A stretch of 33,616 bases of DNA from contig CAZYEN010000001.1 in the NCBI GenBank assembly GCA_964646465.1, positions 1-33,616 of the forward strand, given 5' to 3'. Below are positions 1 to 6,999 of the stretch, piece after piece. Positions within the stretch are counted from its first letter, which is position 1, and every line of letters starts with the position of its first letter. The position numbers and the translations under genes were made by a program. This DNA comes from CALRBF01 sp964646465 (GTDB lineage Bacteria; Patescibacteriota; Minisyncoccia; SW-4-49-11). A model generated the notes under the pieces. The model searched no databases. It saw only the letters and a list, made by a program, of their open reading frames with translations, and had not been told where the DNA came from.

Positions 1-1
1 G

Positions 2-976
2 GATGGAAGACTTATATTATATGAAGGTAAAGTTTATTTAATAGAAAATGGAGTGAAGAGGTGGATACCTAATGAATCAATATTCAATGCAAGAGGCTAT
101 AAATGGAATAATGTCATCCTAGTATCCTCAGATGAATTTAATGCTAATTCTATGGGGTCTCAGTTATCTGATATACAAGCAGCTAGTATCGATGGATATA
201 CAATCCCAGCTACTAGTGGTAGAACTGCCAGAGAGCAGCATTTGGCTTTGAATTGTAATGAAACTGCTGCAGATCATTATAATAGAGCTGGTACTCCACT
301 TATTTCTCAGAATGGATTACTAAAAACAGGTGGAGCTTTCTCAATATCTTGCCCCACAGGAAGTATTAATTCCAGTTATGCTTCCTTTAGTGTAGAGGAA
401 GAAAAATACTATATCAATATGCGATGGAATTATGTCAGGTGGTATGAAGCTACCAGTACCTTGACTCAGAATATTTCTGCGACTTCAGATAGAATACCAT
501 TGGCATCAGTATCTGACTATCCTAATACAGGTTGGGTTATTATTAATGGTGAAATTATAGCTTATAATGGTAAAGATGGTAATAGTTTAGTAGTATCTCA
601 AAGAGGAATAGATAGTCCTGCTGTAGCTGCTAGTCCTAGATCTCATAGTGTAGGAAATACAGTTCAAGAAGTATATATTTATAGAGCTGCTACTGAAACA
701 AATCCTAATATATGGAGAGGGAGAACTCGTACAGCATTAATATCTAACACCTCTCAAGCTAAGAATTGGCATAGAGGTAAAAAGGTTTTAGTCACTAATC
801 CAGCTAACGGTAAAAAATTAGTAGCATCTATTATGGAGTCAGGCCCAGCTATATTTACAGGTAGAGTATCTGGACTATCTCCAGAAGCTATGTTAGAACT
901 TGGAGCAGTCACAGATAGTAATCTAGAATATGGATTCTTAATTGATCAATCAACTCCAGTAGGTCTATTGAGGTAA
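2..976 (+). CDS. Surface/secreted multidomain protein, C-terminal part (5' incomplete)
   Basis: The frame is open from base 2, so the gene starts upstream. A GTG at 53 lies inside the first domain and is an unlikely start. About 324 residues are visible. The first ~50 carry a KRWIP...FNARGY.WNNV motif, a short module I associate with exported proteins of CPR bacteria. Near residues 165-225 is a beta-rich segment with GEIIAYNGKDGN and RSHSVGNTV, a pattern resembling phage tail or baseplate repeats. The last ~75 residues (VLVTNPANGKK ... ESGPA ... GRVSGLSPEAMLELG) resemble an RlpA-like double-psi beta-barrel. However, the usual D in 'DRGP' is E here and the 'DLS' Asp is G, so peptidoglycan cleavage is doubtful. 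It ends with TAA before the tRNA-Ile promoter. The role is inferred to be surface exposed and wall-associated. Confidence 0.75.
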   Translation, partial: DGRLILYEGKVYLIENGVKRWIPNESIFNARGYKWNNVILVSSDEFNANSMGSQLSDIQAASIDGYTIPATSGRTAREQHLALNCNETAADHYNRAGTPLISQNGLLKTGGAFSISCPTGSINSSYASFSVEEEKYYINMRWNYVRWYEATSTLTQNISATSDRIPLASVSDYPNTGWVIINGEIIAYNGKDGNSLVVSQRGIDSPAVAASPRSHSVGNTVQEVYIYRAATETNPNIWRGRTRTALISNTSQAKNWHRGKKVLVTNPANGKKLVASIMESGPAIFTGRVSGLSPEAMLELGAVTDSNLEYGFLIDQSTPVGLLR

Positions 977-1011
977 GAATTACAACTTTAATTATATTAT
1001 ATACAATAATC

Positions 1012-1040
1012 TTGCAAACTAGATAGGCTTATGATATAAT
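1012..1040 (+). promoter_or_regulatory. Promoter of tRNA-Ile
   Basis: TTGCAA (1012-1017), a 17-base spacer and TATAAT (1035-1040). The TGA just before the -10 gives an extended -10. The tRNA begins 11 bases after the -10. Confidence 0.75.
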
Positions 1041-1051
1041 AAATTTCATAA

Positions 1052-1125
1052 GCGCGTGTAGCTCAGCTGGTTAGAGCGCTACACTGATAATGTAGAGGTC
1101 CCATGTTCAAGTCATGGCATGCGCA
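1052..1125 (+). tRNA. tRNA-Ile (anticodon GAT)
   Basis: Complete cloverleaf. The acceptor stem GCGCGTG/CATGCGC has one G-T pair. The D stem is GCTC/GAGC, the anticodon stem CTACA/TGTAG with loop CTGATAA (anticodon GAT), and the T stem CCATG/CATGG with loop TTCAAGT. The discriminator is A at 1125. The following bases are CAC, so the 3' CCA is not encoded and a CCA-adding enzyme is needed. Confidence 0.95.
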
Positions 1126-1148
1126 CACACTATAAAATAAAATTAATC

Positions 1149-1985
1149 TCACTTCAATTCACCAGACTTTAATTTCTTTAAATTAGCTAAATTTTGAATC
1201 AGTGCCCAGACAGTAAGAGGTCCAACTCCTCCTGGTACGGGAGTAATTTGACCTTTAAAGTATAAGTCTTTATTGTATATATCTCCTCGAATTTTGTTAT
1301 TATCGTCTCTTAGAATTCCAACATCGATTAAAATTTGATCTTCACTGAATTTTATATCTTCTAGTATTTTGGCATTACCTGTTGCAGAGACGATAATATC
1401 CGATAAATCAATTAGTTTCTTTAAATCTTTAGTTTCTTTATGAGCCAGTATTGGAGTAGCTCCAAAGGCAGGTAGTATAGTAGCTAAAGGTTTTCCTACT
1501 AAGACACTATCATTGATTATTAAGACCGTTTTTCCTACCAAATCAATGTCATAGTAGTCAAATAACATCAATATCCCTTTGGGGGTAGCTGGTATAATTG
1601 GAGCTAAATTAGCACTAATTCGACTCTGGAATAATTTGCCTAACCAATAATCAGTGAGTCCATCAGCATCTTTAAAGGGGTGAATTGTATTCAGAATAGT
1701 ATGTTCTTCAATAAAAGGGGAGAGAGGTAATTGCACAATAATCCCATCAACTCCAGTATTTTGATTTAGTTTTTGGATAGCTTCAATCAAATCTTCTTGA
1801 GCTATATCTGCAGGATATTGAAATAGTTGTAACTTACCATCTACTTCTTGTAAGGCTTTAGACTTTTTATCAATATAAATTTGGGAGGCCATATCATCTC
1901 CCACTAGTACCACAGCTAAATTCAATCCTTCAGGAATAGTTGGTCTAATGTCTTCAATAATAGGTTTGGCAGATAATAAAGTCAT
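1149..1985 (-). CDS. folD: Bifunctional methylenetetrahydrofolate dehydrogenase / methenyltetrahydrofolate cyclohydrolase
   Basis: A cytosolic folate enzyme that interconverts 5,10-methylene-, 5,10-methenyl- and 10-formyl-tetrahydrofolate with NADP, supplying one-carbon units for purines and formyl-Met. Family motifs appear in order: VGDDMASQIYIDKKSKA near residues 28-44 (holding the catalytic YxxxK lysine), VDGIIVQLPL near 79-88, PFKDADGLT near 103, the nucleotide loop DSVLVGKPLA near 158, and PVPGGVGPLT near 250. At 278 residues it is slightly shorter than usual, mostly at the N-terminus. The start follows the glyA stop by 8 bases, so it is the second gene of a two-gene operon that also generates its substrate. 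The stop is TGA, which shows TGA is not recoded. Confidence 0.95.
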   Translation of the reverse strand: MTLLSAKPIIEDIRPTIPEGLNLAVVLVGDDMASQIYIDKKSKALQEVDGKLQLFQYPADIAQEDLIEAIQKLNQNTGVDGIIVQLPLSPFIEEHTILNTIHPFKDADGLTDYWLGKLFQSRISANLAPIIPATPKGILMLFDYYDIDLVGKTVLIINDSVLVGKPLATILPAFGATPILAHKETKDLKKLIDLSDIIVSATGNAKILEDIKFSEDQILIDVGILRDDNNKIRGDIYNKDLYFKGQITPVPGGVGPLTVWALIQNLANLKKLKSGELK

Positions 1986-1993
1986 AGTTATAT

Positions 1994-3202
1994 TTATTGC
2001 TTAAATTGACGAATAAATGTAATAACTTGAGCTTTGATTTGTTCTAAATTATCTTTATTATCTAAATTTTGTACAACTTGATGTATCAACTCAGCAATTA
2101 TATCCATATCTTGCTCTTGTAGTCCCAAGGTTGTTACAGCCGGAGTTCCTAATCTGATTCCATTTGGTTTAAGAGGTGAGGCAGTATCAAAGGGAATAGT
2201 GTTTTTATTAGTCTCAATATTGACTGAGTTTAAGGCTTTAGACAAAGTGTCTCCATCAATCCCTTTATTTCTTAAATCTACTAATAGTAGATGATTTTCA
2301 GTTCCTCCAGATACAATATCAAATCCTCTTGTTTGTAATGCTTTAGCTAGACTTTGAGCATTTGTAATCACTTTTTTACAGTAATTAGTATATTCTGGCT
2401 TCAGAGCATCCTCAAGGGCAATAGCAATCCCAGCAATATTATTATTGTGAGGACCTCCTTGTAAGCCTGGAAATACGGCTTTATCTATTTTCTGAGCTAA
2501 GTCAGGATGATTAGTCATTATTAAAGCTCCTCTTGGGCCTCTTAGAATTTTATGAGTGGTAGTGGTAATAATATCAGCATCAGGGAATGGGTGAGGATGT
2601 AGTCCAGTAGCTACTAATCCAGATATATGAGAGATATCAGCTAAATGGTAAGCTCCTACACTTTTAGCAATATCACCAATTTTTTTGAAATCTACCTGCC
2701 TTGGATAGGCGGAATGACCGGAAATAATTAACTTCGGTTTATGTTGATTAGCTAAAGACTCAATCTCATTATAGTCAATATACCCATCTGCATTAAGCCC
2801 ATAGCTTACGGAGTTGAGCCATTTACCAGAAATACTAACTTTATGCCCATGAGTCAGATGCCCGCCTGAGGATAAGGATAGTCCTAGAATAGTATCATTG
2901 GGTTGTAATAAAGCTAAATAAACAGCTAAGTTAGCAGGGCTACCAGAATAAGCTTGTACATTGGCAAACTGAGCCTGGAATAATTTCTTAGCATTTTCAA
3001 TCGCAATTATCTCAATCTGATCTATGAATTCTTGCCCTTCATAATATCGATGATGTGGATACCCTTCGCTATATTTATTAGTAAGACTAGATCCAAGTGA
3101 TGATAAAATTTCCTCTGAAGCATAATTCTCAGAGGCTATTAACCTAATAGTATTAGATTGCCTAGCAGTTTCTTGTTGAATTAAATCTAAAATTTTACTC
3201 AT
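1994..3202 (-). CDS. glyA: Serine hydroxymethyltransferase
   Basis: A PLP enzyme that converts serine and tetrahydrofolate to glycine and 5,10-methylene-tetrahydrofolate, the substrate of FolD encoded 8 bases downstream. The 402 residues match the family. IRLIASENYAS lies near 19, YSEGYPHHRYYEG near 44, SGSPAN near 86, SGGHLTHG near 112 and ADISHISGLVATG near 188. The PLP-binding lysine is K218 in TTTTHK, followed by RGPRGALI. The first gene of the operon is read from a promoter just upstream that faces away from the plus-strand gene at 3300. No key residue appears to be missing. Confidence 0.96.
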   Translation of the reverse strand: MSKILDLIQQETARQSNTIRLIASENYASEEILSSLGSSLTNKYSEGYPHHRYYEGQEFIDQIEIIAIENAKKLFQAQFANVQAYSGSPANLAVYLALLQPNDTILGLSLSSGGHLTHGHKVSISGKWLNSVSYGLNADGYIDYNEIESLANQHKPKLIISGHSAYPRQVDFKKIGDIAKSVGAYHLADISHISGLVATGLHPHPFPDADIITTTTHKILRGPRGALIMTNHPDLAQKIDKAVFPGLQGGPHNNNIAGIAIALEDALKPEYTNYCKKVITNAQSLAKALQTRGFDIVSGGTENHLLLVDLRNKGIDGDTLSKALNSVNIETNKNTIPFDTASPLKPNGIRLGTPAVTTLGLQEQDMDIIAELIHQVVQNLDNKDNLEQIKAQVITFIRQFKQ

Positions 3203-3226
3203 TTTATTATATCGTTATATAAAAAC

Positions 3227-3256
3227 ATTATAACAAAATATCTAATATTATGCCAA
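3227..3256 (-). promoter_or_regulatory. Promoter of glyA-folD
   Basis: On the minus strand: TTGGCA (3256-3251), an 18-base spacer and TATAAT (3232-3227) preceded by TGT (extended -10). Its -35 lies about 10 bases from the -10 of the divergent gene at 3300, so the two promoters interleave. Confidence 0.6.
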
Positions 3257-3262
3257 TGAATA

Positions 3263-3271
3263 TGATATAAT
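3263..3271 (+). promoter_or_regulatory. Extended -10 promoter of the 3300 gene
   Basis: TGA followed by TATAAT (3266-3271). No good -35 is visible at 17 bases. The predicted start is near 3278, about two bases before an ATG at 3280 that opens a 7-codon ORF overlapping the 3300 start. Confidence 0.55.
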
Positions 3272-3299
3272 AATATTATATGAGAAATAAATTAAACAA

Positions 3300-4019
3300 A
3301 TGAAGCCTTTAAGCGGAATGTGGTTATATATTAATCTGGCCTTTGCTATAGTCTGGGATGTAATAGGTTTTACGCTCTTTATAGTAGGTTTAATTCCAGC
3401 TGTACAGGCAGTTGCAATTGCAGCTTCACCGGTTATAGATGTAATAGCTTTTTTAACTGATCTTATATTTTGTATACTTTATCAGGGTTATGTCAAGATA
3501 TATAATGTTAATTTTAAATTATATCAAGTTAAGAGAATAAAAGAGGTGATGCTATTATCCAAAAAGAGTGGAGCATCTTCAAATAATCCAATAGCCCAGA
3601 AATTATTGCGTCAAACGCAGAAAATCAATCAGTATATGATAGATAAATTCTCTAATTATGTAATAGACTTTACAGTTAAAAAGATACAATATTCAATTTT
3701 TACATCAGTAGTAGAGTTAGTCCCTTGGCTTGGCGACTTTTCTCCTACATGGACGATTAAAGCCAATTTACATCTTAGAGAACATAAAGCAACTGCCAGA
3801 GAGATGAAAATAAAAAATATTGAATTTGAAAATTCCCTAGCTAAGTGGCGAGGGGCTATTAAAAGACCATTGTCCCCAGCTAATAATATTGTAAGATCTC
3901 CAAGGCTATCACAGAGACAATCTACTAATATCAATATAAATCCAGCTAATAATATTAAAAAGTTTGCACGAACTACACAAAATCAATTACCAGATGAAAG
4001 AATATTAATCCAAAAATAA
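3300..4019 (+). CDS. Two-TM membrane protein of unknown function near the secretion cluster
   Basis: 239 residues that I do not recognise as a named family. Two hydrophobic segments lie at about 7-33 and 38-63. A basic, mainly helical region follows, with a conserved-looking ELVPWLGDFSPTWTIKANLH segment near 139-158. The tail (~185-239) is Asn/Gln/Arg-rich, basic and probably disordered. The ATG overlaps the TGA of a tiny upstream ORF (3280-3303). The next two plus-strand genes are exported or membrane proteins, and the convergent minus-strand operon encodes VirB6- and PrgI-like proteins. An accessory membrane role in that system is possible but is inferred only from position. Confidence 0.7.
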   Translation: MKPLSGMWLYINLAFAIVWDVIGFTLFIVGLIPAVQAVAIAASPVIDVIAFLTDLIFCILYQGYVKIYNVNFKLYQVKRIKEVMLLSKKSGASSNNPIAQKLLRQTQKINQYMIDKFSNYVIDFTVKKIQYSIFTSVVELVPWLGDFSPTWTIKANLHLREHKATAREMKIKNIEFENSLAKWRGAIKRPLSPANNIVRSPRLSQRQSTNININPANNIKKFARTTQNQLPDERILIQK

Positions 4020-4042
4020 TACTATACTAAAATTATATGATA

Positions 4043-4051
4043 TGCTATAAT
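4043..4051 (+). promoter_or_regulatory. Extended -10 promoter of the 4074 gene
   Basis: TGC plus TATAAT (4046-4051), 22 bases before the ATG, giving a predicted leader of about 16 bases. The -35 is weak. Confidence 0.5.
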
Positions 4052-4073
4052 TATATAAATATACAATAAATAT

Positions 4074-5270
4074 ATGCCATATAAAAACTTGTTGATTATT
4101 GTTGCTTCAATCATAGCCATACAAATATCACATCTGAACCCAGTAATAGCTCAGGAACTTAGTACAAATTCTCCAGAAAGTTTAATTACAAGAGACCCCA
4201 GTACTCAAGAAGAAGCTAACAAATTAATTGATGCTTTGATTAAACAAAGCTTTGCTAATAACTATTATACAGATAAATCATCTACAGGTGAAATAAAATT
4301 AGTAATTAAAAATAAATATCTTTTCACCAAACAAAAAATAGATTTCTCAACTATTAACTATCATATAGATAAGAGCTTTGTATTCGATATAGCCGAATAT
4401 ACTTGGATAATGAAAAAAGGTGATAAAGTAATCATAGAATTAAAAGATATTAATAAAAATAACTTCTTTTATGAGTTCACAGAGTCAGGTTCATATCAAA
4501 TAGAGGTAGCTGTGAACTCAGCAGGAGTTGTTAAAACTGGTAGTATTAATCTAGACATTTATAATAAATTATCCCTAGATTATAGACCTCTTAACCCAGG
4601 TAAATCAGATGTAATTAATATATCTACAGAATTACCAGTATCGCAATATTCAATAGAATGGAAAGTTGATGGGGAGGTTATTGAGACTAATAATAACAAA
4701 ATTACATTTACAGAAAATAAAGGATATAAACAGAGTTATTTTATAGAAGCGATAGCTAGAGACAGATTGAGTGGATACATCAAATATTATGGTAATACAA
4801 CTATAAATATTAAAGAACCAGAAATAAGAGTCTCTTTAGTAAATAATAAAAATAATTCCCCGATTGATTTTAGTGAAGAAATTAATATTAATGACCCAAT
4901 TCAAATATTAATCTCTAGTGATGTATTAAACTCTAGTCAAAACTCTAAATTATCTTATACATATAGAATTAATGATAAAGTACAAGATGGTACTGGGAAC
5001 TCTCTAACTTTAGATATTGATCCTAATCAGTCATATAAAGTGGATATACTGGCTAGAGATTCTAATGAAAAAGATGCTAACGCAGTTAAATCCTTTATAA
5101 TTAATAAAGATAAAATAACAACTCCTATAGATGCTAATTTATCTAAAGTAGGTAGATTAGATTATTTTAAAAATGATAGATATCTAGGTCTAGCTATATT
5201 GTCAATAATTGGAGTAATTATAATAGTAATGTCAAGTCATAGTGTTATTAACAAGATCGATAATAAATAA
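4074..5270 (+). CDS. Exported Ig/PKD-like protein with C-terminal membrane anchor
   Basis: 398 residues. A signal peptide covers residues 1-26 (hydrophobic core LLIIVASIIAI, probable cleavage after PVIA before Q27). About 300 residues of beta-strand-rich sequence follow, with several segments of Ig- or PKD-like pattern (for example SQYSIEWKVDGEVIE, LSYTYRINDKVQDG). A C-terminal TM helix (YLGLAILSIIGVIIIVMSS, ~372-390) ends in a short basic tail. The predicted topology is an outward-facing stalk held in the membrane. Asn, Lys and Ile are very frequent, as expected from the base composition. The next gene begins at once, and the pair converges on the VirB6/PrgI operon. Proteins of this type often sit beside secretion-like clusters in CPR genomes, but the function here is unknown. 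Confidence 0.75.
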   Translation: MPYKNLLIIVASIIAIQISHLNPVIAQELSTNSPESLITRDPSTQEEANKLIDALIKQSFANNYYTDKSSTGEIKLVIKNKYLFTKQKIDFSTINYHIDKSFVFDIAEYTWIMKKGDKVIIELKDINKNNFFYEFTESGSYQIEVAVNSAGVVKTGSINLDIYNKLSLDYRPLNPGKSDVINISTELPVSQYSIEWKVDGEVIETNNNKITFTENKGYKQSYFIEAIARDRLSGYIKYYGNTTINIKEPEIRVSLVNNKNNSPIDFSEEININDPIQILISSDVLNSSQNSKLSYTYRINDKVQDGTGNSLTLDIDPNQSYKVDILARDSNEKDANAVKSFIINKDKITTPIDANLSKVGRLDYFKNDRYLGLAILSIIGVIIIVMSSHSVINKIDNK

Positions 5271-5277
5271 TTGGTCT

Positions 5278-5580
5278 GTGGATAATCTGACTCAAAAGCA
5301 AAAGTTTATTATTTTAACAATTTTTGGGAGTATTTTAATTTTAGGAGCCTTCATTTGGTCTATGGTAATAAATCTAAGTCAAATATCAATTTCAAATCCA
5401 GTTCCAGAGGTGACTTTATCAGAAGAAATAACAGATATTATAGATGAATCTAAAACGAATACAACCAATAATAATTCTTCAACAGAATTACAAAATATAG
5501 CTGAAATTTTAGAGCAAGATCAAAATAAAGATGTAGATATAGATGAGAGTAAAAATGATAATACTAATTTCAATAAATAG
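5278..5580 (+). CDS. Small single-pass membrane protein, unknown
   Basis: About 100 residues from a GTG at 5278, seven bases after the stop of the upstream gene. An alternative GTG at 5242 would add 12 residues and overlap that gene by 29 bases. A short basic N-terminus (NLTQKQK) leads into one TM helix (FIILTIFGSILILGAFIWSM). An acidic, Asn/Asp/Glu-rich tail follows, which looks disordered and outward-facing. No known domain is seen. It is the last gene of the plus-strand set and ends 32 bases before the convergent prgI-like gene stops. Confidence 0.6.
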   Translation: MDNLTQKQKFIILTIFGSILILGAFIWSMVINLSQISISNPVPEVTLSEEITDIIDESKTNTTNNNSSTELQNIAEILEQDQNKDVDIDESKNDNTNFNK

Positions 5581-5612
5581 TTAAATTTAGAGCCAACAAA
5601 AGAATAAAAAGA

Positions 5613-6053
5613 TTATTCAGACATATCTTGAATTACAGTTTTCTCGCCATAAGTATCCAAAGTCCAAGAAACTTCCTCCACCCTAGATTGACTATATTCA
5701 TTTTTTTCTCTTATATAAGAAGCTTTCTTTTTTTGAATAGGCATCTTTATAACTGACCTAATAGGATCAACATCACGAGACCATAAAAATAATGTAGGTT
5801 TAATTATATAAATGATAACATTAGTAAGAAAAATATCAAAGTTTTGACCATTAATCTTAATGAAAGCAAAGGCAAAAGTAGCAGCTACCACAGGAGCAAC
5901 ACTAATAAAGAAAACAGCTATATTAGGCTTAAAATACCATAAAAATCCACCAATAACTACTCCAATAGCTAAAACAGCGAATTGCCTAATAGTAACAGGC
6001 CCAAAGATTTTATCCTCAGAATCAACAAATTGTGGAATATTATATTGTTGCAT
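5613..6053 (-). CDS. PrgI-family (VirB3-like) inner-membrane protein of a type IV secretion-like complex
   Basis: 146 residues. The N-terminus (QYNIPQFVDSEDKIFGPVTIRQF) is the classic PrgI-family opening. Two TM helices follow at about 27-42 and 46-66, then FIKINGQNFDIFLTNVIIYIIKPTLFLW. PrgI proteins are membrane parts of Gram-positive and CPR conjugation-like machines and normally precede the VirB4/TraE ATPase gene. Here prgI is the last gene of its operon, and the next genes are on the other strand, so no ATPase is linked. The start lies 2 bases after the upstream gene's stop, suggesting coupled translation. Confidence 0.85.
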   Translation of the reverse strand: MQQYNIPQFVDSEDKIFGPVTIRQFAVLAIGVVIGGFLWYFKPNIAVFFISVAPVVAATFAFAFIKINGQNFDIFLTNVIIYIIKPTLFLWSRDVDPIRSVIKMPIQKKKASYIREKNEYSQSRVEEVSWTLDTYGEKTVIQDMSE

Positions 6054-6055
6054 AT

Positions 6056-6979
6056 TTATTCAGGTTTTCTTAAATTAACTAAATTTTTCGGAATAGGAGT
6101 AGGTTTTGCTGTTAGTACAATCGGAGCGTAAGATCGAGAAGGAACAGGCATACGAGGTATAGGTTTTGAGCTAAAGGTTGGTATATTATTGGCAATACCA
6201 TTATGAGAAGGGGATTGGATAGAAGCAGAATTTGTATTATTGATAGCTTGAGTTGTGGCACTAGGCTTATTCACTAAAGGTGTTGATGGTAAGGGGGTAT
6301 TCATAGTCTCCTCACGAACAGACTCAGTATTATTAGCAGAGGTATTATTTTCATTATATATATCTTGATATAAGACAGTCTCATCTGTCTGTAAATAATC
6401 ATAGAAAGATAAAACTTTTCTTAAAGACTCTTTTTCTGTGGGCTTGAGAGTTTGCACTACAGTATCTCCACTTAGGAATTTTGATTTAGCAAAGTTATTA
6501 GACTTATCTGTGCCAATAAATCTATTATAATAATCAATCCAATTAGCAATACTAGGTTTAGCTTCAGGATTGTCTTGAGATAGTCTTAAGGTAATATTTC
6601 CAATTTGCTGAGTATTTTTCTCAACCAAAGATAATAAATCTTTTCGCATTATTTCTTTAATAAGCTCAATGGGATAAATAGAATATTTACTCTCAATACG
6701 AGAGGCCAAATCCCTCTCAGAAGGCCAAATTGGACTCAAAGCTTCAATCAAATTAAAAGATATAATATTAAATAATAATTCATCTTCTAAATTCGGAATA
6801 GCTGTCACATAAAGTTGGAAAATAATCTTGGATAGCTCTCGATACACAGCAGGATTAACCTCCCTAATATTATTATCTACAAGAGACTTTTCTAATTTCT
6901 CAGCAAATTCCAAAGCCCCAGGAACATTATCATATGTCATCAGAGATTTGGCTTCTTCTTGTATTTCTGAGAGTGTCAT
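6056..6979 (-). CDS. Conserved-type hypothetical protein within the secretion-like operon
   Basis: 307 residues from the ATG at 6979 (MTLSEIQEEAKSL). An earlier in-frame start at 7021 would overlap the upstream gene by 22 bases. The N-terminal two thirds are predicted to be helical and soluble, with acidic and amphipathic stretches and no TM segment. The C-terminal third (from about 225) is rich in Ser, Thr, Pro and Asn and ends in a basic proline-rich tail (SSKPIPRMPVPSRSYAP), probably disordered. It sits between the VirB6-like and PrgI-like genes. A cytosolic adaptor or assembly role is suggested by position only. Confidence 0.7.
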   Translation of the reverse strand: MTLSEIQEEAKSLMTYDNVPGALEFAEKLEKSLVDNNIREVNPAVYRELSKIIFQLYVTAIPNLEDELLFNIISFNLIEALSPIWPSERDLASRIESKYSIYPIELIKEIMRKDLLSLVEKNTQQIGNITLRLSQDNPEAKPSIANWIDYYNRFIGTDKSNNFAKSKFLSGDTVVQTLKPTEKESLRKVLSFYDYLQTDETVLYQDIYNENNTSANNTESVREETMNTPLPSTPLVNKPSATTQAINNTNSASIQSPSHNGIANNIPTFSSKPIPRMPVPSRSYAPIVLTAKPTPIPKNLVNLRKPE

Positions 6980-6999
6980 AGGGAAAATTATTATATCTA

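Noticed and set aside
5602..5618. AT-only hairpin (GAATAA/TTATTC) at the end of the prgI-like gene as a terminator
   Set aside because: The stem has almost no G:C pairs and only an interrupted T run; it is expected by chance in this composition.
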